64,000 bases of DNA from Chara braunii (GCA_003427395.1 BFEA01000019.1:1032510-1096509), one strand, 5' to 3'. Positions 11,696 to 24,240 are shown, numbered from the stretch's first letter. The notes: generated by a model from the letters alone, not told the origin. Translations and numbers: made by a program.

Positions 11696-13349
11696 TCGCT
11701 TTCCATCCGAGGTCCTGAGTGAACAGACTCGGGTAATGGTAAGACGATGATCACGGCAAAACGACAACCTTTAAATGAGTTAACGTAACTTATGATGTAT
11801 GTGTTGAATGACCGTAGGTTGGACATTTATAATTTTACACACGTCAAATAAGTGTGAGGTCACGTCAGCAATGCCAATAGATGTCGTATTGCCCGGTGGT
11901 TTGACTACCTACCAAGGTCCATAGAAAATAAACTATGACATAGGACAGTTAGAAGTCTAGGGAAACGACGACTAGTGAATGTAACACATCTTGAAAAAAC
12001 CTGAATTATAAATGATCTAAAGAAGATATCTATACTAGGTCTTTTATCGTCATAACTCAATAGTTTACTCTGCACTTTTGTCTATATTTATCTTCTGTCA
12101 ACTTAAGTTATTGAGAGGTTAGCACTTCTTTCCTTGTTTGTATCTGTATAGTCATATCTAAGTTGTAAGGTTATGTCAGAGTTTCATTCCTTGTCCAGTT
12201 GAACTATCTTTTCAAATATGTTGCTCACAACCTTAGAAGGTAGAAAACTCTCTACATCCTTGGTTTGTATCGATAGTAGGGGCAACGAGATAACCTGTAT
12301 ATTGTAAAGTTCATAGGTCTTGTGGCATGATTATTTCGCGCTTAATTACTTCGAAGGAATCGCTACGAGTAACTTAATTATTTTTTCCTTGAGTTTTTAT
12401 ATGAAATAAGGAGCACTCGGTTACATGATTATTTAACGTTCTTATGCCTTATGACCCAATGTGATCTGTTGATGTCAAGCGAATCAGTAGCGAAGAGTGG
12501 GATTGAGGATGCAATGATAAAAGGAAGGAACCTTTAGAAGAGGGTGGCATGGTAGTCATCAAAACATGATAAGAGAGATGCCGCAACTACGAGATAACGC
12601 ATAATGTTTTATGCCGTCAAGCCATGTTGTTCAACACATCGTGTGATTTCTACATCTTTATCCATCTTTGTTTAAATCATCAGTTGAACGTCCATGTTAG
12701 CAGTAAGTTGTTATACTGTATTCCTATTAGACTGTAGGTAGCATTGACAGTTCTGACGGAGGATGATCTCGATAATATTACGTTCATATGCTTTCAAACC
12801 ACCCGTATGCAAGTTTACTTATCATCTTTGATGTTATCTCTTGCCTTGATCTGAGTCTTGTCACCTGTTTGAATTATTATCTTGATAGGTTTTTTATCTA
12901 TTGCTTAATCTAGAATGTCATTGACGGATTTCCAAGTAGGATGACACTATATCTCCTGCTCACTATCTTAGGTATATCCTCAATGCACTTTAAATCTATT
13001 ATGATAGTTGTAGCATCATAATTGTTCCTAATAACCTGAGACTATTAGAGTAAATTGGAGTACTAGATCGTAACGTCTACCTCTCGTGAGCACGTCCTAT
13101 CTCCTCGAATTTTGGTTATGAGCGACCCGATGACTAACCACGATGCCTCAACTTCGACCATAGTGAGTTCAGATGTTGCTTGTCCTTAGCTAGGCTGACT
13201 GAAGCGCTTGTTCTAATAAGACGTGAATTCGTGATCTCGATCGATGTCAGAAGTATAAGAGGGACTGAATCTCCTCAACGTCTCTTCATTTTAATACCTG
13301 CTTTGAGTAACGGGAAGGAATCGTGGTGAGGTAAGGAAAAAAAGAGATG
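11696..13349. other. Internal region of LTR element, no coding capacity
   Basis: No gag or pol motifs and no long open frame on either strand. Consistent with a non-autonomous (LARD-like) element. Confidence 0.6.
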
Positions 13350-16196
13350 ATATGTACCTTTAGTTTCCCTTTGAGATTTAATAATGTACTTGAATGTCAA
13401 ATAAGAATTCTAAGTCTCTGAAAAAAAGGCATAGTTGTTAGGCTACTCACTTAAGGGCTATGTGCATTTGCGAGGTCATTTGTCATATAGTCAGAGTACC
13501 AAATTATAAATTAAACCGACCATATTATTCATTGCTTGCATAGTCTAACTAAATCATCAAATTCTTGAAGTTATATGCTATAGCTCTTAATGATAGACTC
13601 GGTTTCCCGACGGTTGTCTAACTTTTAAGGTTGTATCGTATGGCGTATTAATTTGTGATTATCTGCTTGAGATAAGTATCATCTCTAACACCCTACTTAA
13701 TTTGGTCTGATAATGAAGGTATTTACTTAAGATTTAACTAGTTCGTGAAGGTGTAATAATTAAAATTCATGTTTTCTTGTGTGATAGGTGCATTTAAAAG
13801 GTAGTGAACGATTGTATGTCACGGCTCATCAAAGTACAAAGAAGTCTTGGCATTTAGCATACATTTTTTCGATAGGCAATGTTGGGGTACATATGGCATT
13901 GTAGCCTTAGTAAACCCATTATAGTCATATTGTAAAATGATATGACTTACATAAAATTGAGTGAAGGGAATGAAAATTTTGCTTAGTTGTCTTGACGGTT
14001 AGGGGTCGACTAATTACTAGAGATCTGATTAAATATTATGCTAATAAAGTCTTATTAATAAGGTTGCATTTTTGAAGTATAATTTAACCCTAGAATATCA
14101 TGAGATAAAAATTAATTATTTCATCATCCACTTAATGACTAACTAATAATTAGGGACGAATAATATAGCAAGCGCAATATTAGGTCACCTACTTGGAGAA
14201 TATGTGTCCGTTTGAGGTTGTATAGGATAGAGCATGATAATGAATTAGCTTTAGGAGTGAGTGAAAAAATAGTTTGATTATATTTATCTAATTCTTGAAG
14301 CTATATGAATAGACTCAAACTTTTAACGATTGGTTAAGCGTTGCAAATTGTATCATGATAAAATATGAGGTTGTATACTTAAATAACTATCTTCTTTAAT
14401 ACGATACTCAATAAAATCATTGAGAGTGTTCACTTAAGGGTTATCTAACTCCATGAAATTATATTACTATATAAAAATTGATAAAACTATTTATTTCCAC
14501 TATGGGCAATGTGTATAACATTGCATAACTGAATGTATGTGGGAATGAATGATACATGTTTTAAGTGATGTATCATTATATGTTTTGTTTTTATTGGGTA
14601 AAGTTATAATTTGTTATGAATATATATATTTATTAATTCTTTGGTGACTGTTTGTGTTTGTCTCGATGTGTTTATGGATTGCTCTCCTTAATAAGGATAG
14701 AAAAGTTGTATGCAATCCATGTTCGGCATGGGACCGAAGGTGAATGGAGTGACCAACCTTTAAGATAAGGAATTTTCTCAAGGGAGATCAGCATGCAGAA
14801 CCTGTCCTTTCGAAAATTACAACCTTGATTGATACCATTGCCTGATAGACTTGAAGAGGGTACAGTTAAGTCTTGTAGGTGGTAGTGGGACTCACGCCAG
14901 AACAATGTTCCTGGTCCATAATGAGGTGTTGTCATTTTTTCTTATATAGGAGAGATGACTAAACTATCATCGAAAGGGGGGAAGGTATTCAAAGCTTTGC
15001 ATGAACTCTGACAGTCAGTGAGACAACTACTACTTAGTCTGAGCACGCTTGGAGTGGTAGCCCAAGCGGGGTTCATGCTTGGTGGGTCCACCACACCCAG
15101 AAAAGGTATAGTCTTACCAACCAGCCTTTAGACGAGTGTGAATGGGGTTGTCTGACTGTGCTCGATGAGGTCAGTCAGGTACAAGCGCTGGAATCAGAGG
15201 GAGAAGTGGTGAGGCTTAGTCCTAGAAGCGGGGCTCGGGATCTGAGATGTTATCCTTTTAATTGGATTACACCATCCCTCGGCACGGTATACCCCTGTTA
15301 AGCATGAAGGAGTAAAATATCTTATGTCATCATTATTATTGTCATTGTAACTTCACTGTGATTTGTTCTTGTGAAGTCTCAAATGTGATAATTGTTCTCA
15401 TTGTTAATAAGGTTACAAGTTGATGTTTGTTTGACTTATGACTGAATGTTTTAATATTATGATTATTATTATTTATTTTTCTTACGGTCTTGAGCATTTA
15501 TTTTACTATGTTGAGTTATATTCATTATTTATGGCAGGAGAATTTCATTTACACCGGTATTGTGAAGTTCCGTAAAAACAGGGGGAAAACCCTGCGTTCA
15601 GTAACGAGCTGTTATGACATGTTTCTTCATTTGAGATATCAATTTGGATGACGGAGTGTGGTTTCATTTCTATGATTGTCGTCAATAGGGTTCAATCATT
15701 TTGGCCAACTTCAACTTAATACTCAGATCCGAGTATTATACGTACATTCCTGCAGTACATTATCGAAGGCAAAACCTCAGGAGTCAGTATGACGGCGACC
15801 TAATTTGAATTTGAATCTTATAAATTATTCTGGACCCTGAGGTCATTAATATAATTGGGCAGACACAATAAGTGTCCTGCTTGGAAAGACATCAAAGAGA
15901 TGTGTTGAAAAGGCGCCGCTCATTCCTCTATGGGGTTAGTTTGAGATACGTCTGTGAGATCCGAATGAGGAACTCAATCGGAAAAAATGGTGATGTTTTG
16001 AAAAATATCTTAGCATCGATGGTAAAGTGGAAGTCAATATTTTCATTTGGGATATGGGACAATTCTGTATATTTTGAAAGATCCCCGAGACGTGTGTCTG
16101 ACCGAGTTGTGATCGAGACTTGGAGGACACGATCCCTGAGTGGCAACCGGACGATGGTCCTTGTTCATCCACTTAGTGACAACCTGACGCAGGGGG
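13350..16196 (+). repeat. Long direct repeat, copy B
   Basis: Near-identical to 1-2838. It starts ATATGTACCTTTAG and diverges after ATGGTCCTTGTTCATCC. Lying 1.65 kb downstream of the primer binding site, it is likely part of the internal domain of the element whose LTR is at 10267. Confidence 0.93.
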
Positions 16197-17141
16197 AGAG
16201 GAGGTAGAACGCCATGAGCAGCAAGGAGGAAGGCATCGTGCAGGAGGGAGAAAAAGATCGTGTAAACGGGAGGTGGAGAGATCGCAAGAGGGGAGGCGAT
16301 GCATTGAGGTTGAAGCACAATGACGCAAAGGAGGCCGCGCGGCTGGAAAGAAAGAGATGGTGGTCAAAGATAAAAGAGTAACGCCGGAAGAGGGAAGCAA
16401 GGTGCAAGAAAGAAAAGCGGGACGGAGGTAGCTGCGCAAAAGGAGCGGAGAGCACAGAGAAAGAAGAAGGTCGTCACGTGGAAGATGACAAAGAAGAAGA
16501 AAAGGAAGAAGAATGGATAAGGAAAAGAGGTAGGAGGGAAGAGTGAAGGTAAGGAGGGACTTACCTGCTCGAAGGAGGAGAGTCGAGGGATGTGCGATAG
16601 ATTCGTTGATGCCGCCTATGGTGTCGTGAAGGTGGGCCCTAATCACCCAACTTGGTAGAGTGCGGATTCATGCTTGCCGTGTCTCTCGCATGTTGTAGCC
16701 TCGGCATGCTGCCCTTCGTAAAGGATTGTGTAAGCAGCGTCAACGTTGACGATGACGAGGAGGGAGTTTCCATCGATAGGATGAACACCACCCAACAGGT
16801 AAGTCTCCTACCCCACGCCTAGCCTAATGCTACTTCCCTCGATAGCATGACTCAAAATCGAATGAATCCATCGCTAGAACATGGAGATATACAATGTCAC
16901 AATCGTTTTCTTGTGCGTATGTGTATGTGTGTGTGTGAGTAAGTGAGAGAGATAGAGAGAGTAGGTAGGTCTCATGAAGAAGCACGCAGAGGTGGAAGAA
17001 GAAGGAGAAGAAGAAGACGAAAAAGAAGGGGGGAGCAATTTACGTACCTGGGATGCACACAACATGCATTGATAAGTCAAACGAGTCGATTGTCGGAGTC
17101 GAAATGGTTCGATTAACTCTCTTTAGGATCATTGCGACGAG
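16197..17141. other. Purine-biased non-coding stretch with TG/AG repeat
   Basis: GGAGGAAGG/GAAGAAGAAG-rich sequence (16200-16560) and a dispersed AATCGAATGAATCCATCG repeat with a TG/AG tract at 16855-16965. Leucine/serine-rich minus-strand open frames are compositional. Confidence 0.65.
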
Positions 17142-17424
17142 GATGGATTGTTGTACTTATCGATCTTGAACGAGGAAGTGTGAGTCATCAGCTCATGCTG
17201 ATTACGTCCCAGCATGAGTCATCAGCTCATGCTGATTACGTCCCTGCTCTTTGTATATACCGTTGTCACTCCGCTACTTGAATGGTTCGTTGGAGTGTTT
17301 GGATCGTCGAGATCTCAGCGGGTTATCGTTGGGATTGTAGTGAAAGACTCATTGAACTTTATCGTTTAATGGAAGGAGAAGTCGTTACAAGTTACCCGTA
17401 GGTGAGCCTGCGGAAAAGATCTTG
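17142..17424 (+). pseudogene. Decayed fragment of 18S rRNA 3' end, copy 2
   Basis: Same region of 18S rRNA, extending to the very 3' end: TATCGATCTTGAACGAGGA, GAGTCATCAGCTC, CTGCTCTTTGTATATACCG, GGAAGGAGAAGTCGTTACAA and CCGTAGGTGAGCCTGCGGAA. It carries a ~34-bp internal tandem duplication (AGTCATCAGCTCATGCTGAT, 17180-17245) and many substitutions, so it is a pseudogene. Confidence 0.88.
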
Positions 17425-17664
17425 AATACGTGATCGGCCGATCTTTGGGGTATGAGATACGGACTTGCTTTCCTTTCCACCGCCCGGGCCCCCATTCTCC
17501 CTGCATCTGCTTTCCGTTTCGAATCGGCTCCGCCTTTTGGCTTACTCATGAAGAAAAAAAAGAAGGAAGGATAATGAAAGTTCGCAGAGGGAGAGAGAAG
17601 TGTCCATGAAAGAGGAATGCGCAAAAAAAAGAGAGAGAAGGAGAAGGAGAAGAGAAGGACGAAG

Positions 17665-17707
<43 letters not shown>
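17665..17707. repeat. 43-nt A homopolymer
   Basis: Uninterrupted A run inside purine-rich sequence. Confidence 0.95.
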
Positions 17708-17712
<5 letters not shown>

Positions 17713-17779
17713 AAGGGAGAAGAACGAAGGTGGAAGCACTTACCCGATCCTTGCAGGGGTCTGCGTAGTCGACATATGC

Positions 17780-18110
17780 ATAAACTTCGGATCTGCGGCT
17801 AACGTCGGCAGTTGCATTGTCAATTCGTAAGCGTATTGTAGTTGTGTAGGAAGTAGGTTGGGCACCGAGCGCCAAGTAGGGAGAAGAGACTGGACTTTTG
17901 TCTTGGTGGCGACGAGAGCAAGCTCTCGTTGACGTTGGCTTTCAGTGTTACGATTCTCCATTGGTGTGATATTGGCGCAATGCTGCTTTCTGGACACTGT
18001 GATACTTTCTGGCTTTCGATGTGATTGTGCATTATGTTCTCTCGCTTTTGCTAATTTTTCTTGCATTATTATTATTATTATTACTACTATTATTACTATT
18101 ATAATGAACT
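17780..18110 (+). repeat. (ATT)n-tailed repeat, diverged copy
   Basis: Shares GGGCACCGAGCGCCAAGTAGG, a GTGTGATATTGGCGCAATGC block and a TTATTATTATTACTACTATT tail with the copies at 6.2-7.2 kb. Confidence 0.5.
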
Positions 18111-18179
18111 CAGACTGGAAGATACTCCTCAAACGTCGTAGTACAAGTGGACTCGGATCTGCACAATATCTCCAGTAAT

Positions 18180-18530
18180 CATGAAAGTGTTATCTGATAT
18201 AATGTTTCATTACCAATAAAGGAAGAGAGTGGAGGGGGAACAAACGAATGAGAAGGTGAAAGAGAATAATCAGTAACAGCAAAAGGGTAGCCATACTTTA
18301 TCCACTTCTTCTCCGGGCTTCACCTCACCTCCACGTCATCAAACAGTACCCGGTAACGACTCTGACAAGTCCTGGTCACACAAAAGTTTCACGTGGCACT
18401 GTTCTCTCGTAGACAATGGAGACGATTAGCAGCACACAATGTCGACATCAACCTCGGATAGGTGTACTAGATCCCAATCATCCGCAGATCCCGATCCCCT
18501 CCTTGTCACAACCAGTCACCTCATGGAGAC
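18180..18530. other. No gene seen
   Basis: Ordinary sequence without recognisable features. Confidence 0.45.
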
Positions 18531-18534
18531 AGCG

Positions 18535-18860
18535 TGGTCAATGCCACGTCAGCAGTAGAGACAGGTAGCATGTGCCACATCATCGCTGAAGACAGGTGGC
18601 AGCACCACATCAACACTGTAGGCGGGAGGCTGCGCCACATCAGCAATGTAGGCAGATGGTTGCGCCACAACAACGATGCAGACCAATGGCAGGGCCACAT
18701 CAGCAATGTAGACTGATCGTCTGTGCCACAGCAGCAGTGTAGACAAATGGTTTGCGTCACAGCAGCAGTATAGACAGATGGTCTGCGCTACATCAACCAT
18801 GTAGTTTAGTGGCATGCGCCACATCAGCAGGGAAGACGGGTGGCAGCGCCACGCCGACAA
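18535..18860. repeat. ~36-bp minisatellite
   Basis: About nine imperfect units of CACATCAGCAATGTAGACAG followed by ATGGTCTGCGC. The phenylalanine-poor, histidine/cysteine-rich open frames over it follow from the repeat. Confidence 0.9.
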
Positions 18861-19129
18861 TGCCTCGCGCACAGAATAGACAGCGCCAAGATGCTGTGGC
18901 AGTCCCGCGTCGTCCGTAGTACCAGTGCACAGCCAGCGTCAAGCTAGCGTCAAGGCGACATAGCAAGACTGAATGATGACCCATAGGAGAGCAAGCCATA
19001 TTTAGTATTTGACGAGGTAGTTTGGCCTCGGGTCTCCTACCCACAGTCATACAGATTGACTCAGAGCCGAGGGCCTGGACTGTGTACTGTTGCGGACTTC
19101 CGTTTGGTCCTGATGTTGTTTGAGTACCT

Positions 19130-19200
19130 GCATACATACAGACAAACATACAGACAAACATACAGACAGACAGACGGACAGGAAGACAGACGGACACAGT
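19130..19200. repeat. (CAGACAAACATA)n/(CAGA)n microsatellite
   Basis: CATACAGACAAACATACAG repeats grading into CAGACAGACAGACGG. Confidence 0.9.
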
Positions 19201-19321
19201 CGGAAAGACAGACAGGCAGTTACGGAGAGGGAGACAGAGAGAGAAAGGGGGAGAGACGAAGAAAAAGGTTAGAAAAAAACTTACCTGGTCTCCACTGACC
19301 AAGTGCAACGCATATTTTATT

Positions 19322-19326
19322 GTTAC

Positions 19327-19407
<81 letters not shown>
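19322..19407. repeat. (ATT)n microsatellite, ~28 units
   Basis: Uninterrupted trinucleotide array. It reads as poly-asparagine on the minus strand, an artefact. Confidence 0.95.
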
Positions 19408-19409
<2 letters not shown>

Positions 19410-20159
19410 CGAGGAATGAGCCCTCGCGGGGCGATTATCAAACATGCACGTGTTCTTAGCAGCGGCCCTCGGCAAACCTTGTGCCCGCCCTAAGTGAAGG
19501 CGAGCCTGAGTACCCACGAGAGCGGTTTGTCTCAGCATCTTCCAATGTGGGTCTCGGACAATTGTTGCACACCAGTTGGTTACAAAATAGCATGATCTTT
19601 TGCTGGCTCCCGACCTGAAGCAACAGCTACGCTGCACAGTTGAGCTCAGGGTCCCGGATGGTTGCGCCTTGGGCACACACACACGCTTTGGGAAGCCGAC
19701 ACATCACTAAACAGCCGTAAACGACTGAGAATGTGGCATTGTCACCACATCTGCCCCACGGGCCAAAATGAAGATACGACAAACATTCACAACCTGCATA
19801 ATCTTGGGTGAGCCCAACTGTAAAGGGCCTAGGCCCTCAATCGTTGAAACGACCCTGGGCGCAGGCATTGAGGCCCGTCCGAAACCTACTGACAACTTTC
19901 ACGTCCAGGCCCAAAACAGTCCAGCGGCAACAGCACCTCCCATATAGGGAGGAAGCCAGCTAGTCCAGCGCATTCTGGCGTAAACAGGCAATTCGGACAC
20001 TCTGCTGCAAATGCTCGCAAATGTCTACATGCGCTACTGCAGGTCGGGGTACGCACAGGCGCCGAATAGTGTGGGGTGCAGCAATACAGCGGGCCACTAG
20101 GAGCCTTAGGCAGACTGCAGCACGTGAGGAGGAGATGAGCGGTGGTGTTCTTCATGAAG
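19408..20159 (-). other. GC-richer segment, possible decayed retroelement 3' end
   Basis: Minus-strand frame 19886-20155 reads KNTTAHLLLTC preceded by C..F, faintly like the zinc-binding C-terminal segment of LINE reverse transcriptases. No other motif supports it, so this is weak. Confidence 0.2.
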
Positions 20160-20523
20160 GATGCGCACTGTGAGTTGAAAAGGATGATGGGAGGAGTCGA
20201 GAGAACGTACCTGGTGTATGTGGGAGGTCGACATTGGTGTTGACGTCATGCACATTGGTCGGCGAAGTGAGCCTGTTGCGAGAATGTAGGTGGGATAAGT
20301 AGGGTGACCTGAGTAGACTAGGTGCCGGACAGTAGAAGCGACATCGAATACAGGGATGGCGTGACCTGAGGGTGTAAACGTTGGCTCACGAGGTTACTAT
20401 ATCACTTTTACTTACATGGAATTATGATTTATTTAAACTCTCTACTTGTTACCTAACTATCTGGACTTCTGCATGATTACTGCAACTTTGTTTTCCGTAT
20501 ATCTCACTCATTTATAACTCTTG

Positions 20524-20583
<60 letters not shown>
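20160..20583 (+). repeat. (ATT)n-tailed repeat, diverged copy
   Basis: GAGAACGTACCTGGTG and GAGGTCGACATTGGTG match the 6.7 kb copy. It ends in an (ATT)n array at 20525-20583. Confidence 0.5.
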
Positions 20584-20584
<1 letters not shown>

Positions 20585-20599
20585 TGTCGATTTATTCCT

Positions 20600-21243
20600 A
20601 TACCTTTTTTTCTGATCTGATTGTCAACACAATCATACATGTGCATATGAACCATTTGCCTGACTAGAGTCATGATCGTCTTTTTGCACGCTGGACTAGA
20701 GCAAGTTCAAGTGCACGTAGGGTCGTTTAGGCAGGAGGTTGAAATGAAAAAGGTAGTGAGAAGAAAAAAAAAAAAAAAGCAGAAAAGAGAATGAAGGAAG
20801 GAATAAGGAGAAAGGATGAGGGGGATGAGAAAGAAGGATAAATACACTTCGTATGTTTTCCCAGTCTCATTCTGTAAGCCCTTGTTTGTACTGCCCTCAC
20901 TTGCCTTGTATCTAATGAATGTATGAATATAGAATAGTGGTTCAGAACGAGTGATATGATAAGGCTCATGTGTGAGGAACATCTTATTACTCATTTGTAT
21001 ATACATACGTATTTTAGACTATTAGGTTGACTGACTAGAAGTGGGGTACCTCTGTACAGGTCATCCCATGGTCAGTCTAAGTTTATTAGACAAAAAACAA
21101 GTGGTAGGATACTCATGTTTGAGTCATTCTACTGCTCGTTCGAATCCATACAGACTAGTAAGTATGAGATGAAGGTTCTCGTGAAGGTCTTTTTACTTCA
21201 TACTTACATTTGATCGGACTATAATATAGTCCTCCGTTAGAAT
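20600..21243. other. No gene seen
   Basis: Contains a 16-nt A run at 20764 and short inverted repeats such as AGTAAGTATGAGATGAAGG with CTTCATACTTAC (21160-21208). No coding motif. Confidence 0.45.
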
Positions 21244-22520
21244 TGAAGTTCACATCGCTGAACTTCATGTAGGGTCATGTTGATAGTGAGGGAGGTGTTG
21301 AGACTTTGTGACCTGTGTGTGATTGCAGGTCATTTTAATCAAGAAGACTCATTATGAATCTATAGAAGACTACATGTTGTTGCCTTGTGGTAACAGGTTG
21401 GTTCGCCAACTCAACCCTCACTCACCCGTGACACCCACACTTTTCATCAACCTTTGCACTAAATGATATTTCTCATTTTCAGGTCATTGTCTAAAGGGTC
21501 TGTGTTTGATCAAAAAAGGTCCTTGAATAACTAAGTCGGAAAGAGAATATTTGGTTAAAAGGTTTGAAAGCGTAGGTGTAATGTATGTGGAAGTGAATGA
21601 ATGGTTGACTCTGCTAGGATTGTGTAACGTGATTTGTTTTGTTTGCAGGTCAGCAAATCGACCAACCACGTGCTATTCACTGAACTCGCATTGTATAACT
21701 TATGCTTATCTGAGCCTCGACTCAGACACTTCATCGACACCTAACCTTTGTACATTTGGTTTGAATTTTCTGACTTTACTTCTTAATGTCAAATAGATTA
21801 GGATAATTGGCAAGGCCAAAAGCCTTATTCACGTCATTTCTTTGAAAGACCATGAGCCTATCTTTTATTTTTTATGCATGTTTGAAAGGCCAAGAGCCTA
21901 TTGTTTGTTTATCTTTCAAAAGTCACATCTCTGTTCATTTCTTATTTTTGTCTTTGCTTTTATGTAAAAATATAAAAGACATCTCCTTGCTTTTAAATCT
22001 CAACCTTGGAACTATATTCTTCATGTATGTATCGATTCGGAATAACTTATACAGCATATATAATTTACGGGTTAAGTTCAGATATAATAGGACATAACAT
22101 GCACGAAAGATCGTCAATGAAGTCGACATGAATTGTAAGTCGGTCCGGAAGATCAGCGTCTCGATGCCCGACATGTAAACGCGTCAGTCTTAGGCGTTCA
22201 AACACGAGTATACCCTATGCTACGACGATCGAGCAAACCCCATCGGTCGGCCTACCTCGACAAAGGCATGTAAAAACCTTCGCATGTGGGTCGGTAGCTC
22301 AACAGGGATACGTCTACCTAAGGGTGGTGACAACCTGTCCGGTAGAGGTAAGATGTACCTCGCGACACCTCGACCTGTCGTGGGGTGTCGTGAGAGGTAT
22401 AGCACGCACGCACGGTCGAAATGGTGACTGATTCTTTCTCAAACTCTGAAAAAAAATCTTACGTGACACGATCGTGAGGTTCAGCGCTCCCAGCAGGGTG
22501 TGGGACCGTCGCGCACGACT
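21244..22520 (+). mobile_element. Diverged LTR copy (3' LTR or solo LTR)
   Basis: Homologous to 10267-11673 along its length, from TGAAGTTCACATCGCTGAAC to GTGTGGGACCGTCGCGCACGA. No primer binding site follows, and no clear polypurine tract precedes it. It could be the 3' LTR of a 12 kb element starting at 10267, or a separate solo LTR. High divergence from the 10.3 kb copy favours an old or independent insertion. Confidence 0.65.
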
Positions 22521-23044
22521 TCGTGTACTCCAACAAGTCGGACGGATCTCAGCCTAACCTCACAATGTCACCGACAGATGCATCACGTATCCTACAATTT
22601 CCACCCTCGCACAAGCTAAGCACGAGTGCAGGTTCAAGTGAGTATCCCTCTTCCCCCCGCCTTTTTTTTTTCTTTTCTTTTTTTTCTCCCTCTTCTTCAT
22701 TCTCCTCTTTGTGCACCTCCTTCTTCCGCGAGACCACCTCCCTTCTAGATTGTTTGCACTATCTCCCCGCGCCCACTCGCTTTTCTTCCTGCTTTCCTCA
22801 TGTTCCCCTCTTACTCTTCTCTTCGCTCTGTTTCCCAAACCTTCACGTTGAACTATCAAATCAGCCTTCCTCGCTTTTACGGAATCGGGAAAACAAACAA
22901 AAACGAATAAAATAAAATAAGAAACTAATAAAATAAGAAAATAAATCTACCTAATAAAAAAAATAATAATAATAAAGAAAAGAATCTAACCATCAACGAC
23001 CACTATCGGCCAAGTGTAGTGCCCTCGTTTTCAAACGAGGCTAA
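22521..23044. other. Pyrimidine-rich then AT-rich spacer
   Basis: CCTTTTTTTTTTCTTTTC-type tract (22655-22700) and AATAAAATAAGAAAC low complexity. Ends in the hairpin CCCTCGTTTTCAAACGAGG (23023-23041). No gene. Confidence 0.6.
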
Positions 23045-23940
23045 CTGTAACAACTAACTCTAACTAACTTCGATTTCGAGGTCACGGGTTCGAGCCCCGA
23101 CTGACCGAAGATGAGGCAAACTATGGTTGAGCTCTTTGTCAAAAGAAGTTAATCTCAGTAGTCGCTCGCCCTTGATCCCCGCATCCTTCGTTTGTCAGGC
23201 AATACCGAAACCTACTGAGCTAGCTCCCACGTCGGGTAAAAGAGGAGCAACTCGGTATATATACGATAGTAGGGCTCAGTCCGACCAGCGGCTTGAGCCC
23301 GTTTTCTAAGTCTCTGTATTTGCAAGCTTGCTGGTTTGTACGTCTGTTTGAGTGTTTGTTAGTGTAAGAGTGCGTGTGTCCCACATGGGCACCTGCCACG
23401 TGGTCAGAAAGTCATCACCCACGAGGCAAACGTCTTATTACATATGGGAGATCGAGCAATAGCCGCTGCCTAAATTTGTGGTATGCAAGTTCGGGTGACA
23501 TACCGAAAATATTTCAAGGTGATACTGTAAAATCCGGCAATTGCACCCTTTTTATCGGTCTTACCGTATGGTCGGTGCGTCTATTAGTTTAGCTCATCTA
23601 ACGTAATAACACTTTTCTAGGCGCGTCACAGGTTTTCTCAACAAAACACTAACCCAACCGACTCCTCGACCTCTTCGGTCAAAGGGTATTACTACTGATT
23701 ATAACCATCAAAGTGCGCGTCACAATAACGTGTGCACATACTTAATGAAATTTTCCCACCGATTTGCCCCGACCTCAATGGTCGAGGAAATCGTTTCAAA
23801 GTGTAGTGCAAAAAACGCACGAGCCTTGAACTTCGGATTGGCCCCATTTTGGTAGTCGATGACGTCGCTGTGTCGACTGCAAAAGTATGACCAAATACCC
23901 TTGTAATTGTAGAGGGTATTTGATCTGACAACGTTTTCAC
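23045..23940 (+). repeat. Dispersed ~0.9 kb repeat, copy 2 (inverted relative to copy 1)
   Basis: Aligns with the reverse complement of 3838-4760. It contains CACGGGTTCGAGCCCCGA (23077), GAGCTAGCTCCCAC (23219) and AAATCGGTGGG/CGATTTCC-type blocks near 23755-23795. The hairpin CCCTCGTTTTCAAACGAGG lies just left of it at 23023-23041. No coding capacity recognised. Confidence 0.8.
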
Positions 23941-24240
23941 CACTTCAAAACATTTAAAATCTTCAGCATTTCTACACAGAGAGGGAGTATTTCAACATTT
24001 AAAGTGCATTTACCACTTTAAAATCCCATATGGACGAAAGTTTAACAATTAAAAATTTTATTTAACATAATTTAAAATAAGGCATTCATTATTTTTAATA
24101 TTTTTCAATAATTGAAATTCAATTTTATATAATTTTAGCATGCTAAAATATATTCAATTCAAATGTAGTTTCATCGACGATTCGAAGTAATATTGACCAA
24201 ATATTACAAGTTTATCGCAAGAGAACAAACAACTTTCACA
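23941..24240. other. AT-rich, no gene seen
   Basis: AATTTTATTTAAC/ATTTAAAAT low-complexity sequence without motifs. Confidence 0.5.

Noticed and set aside
16165-16646. Leucine/serine-rich minus-strand open frame of 157 codons
   Set aside because: Lies over a GGAGGAAGG-biased tract; composition explains it and no motif is present.
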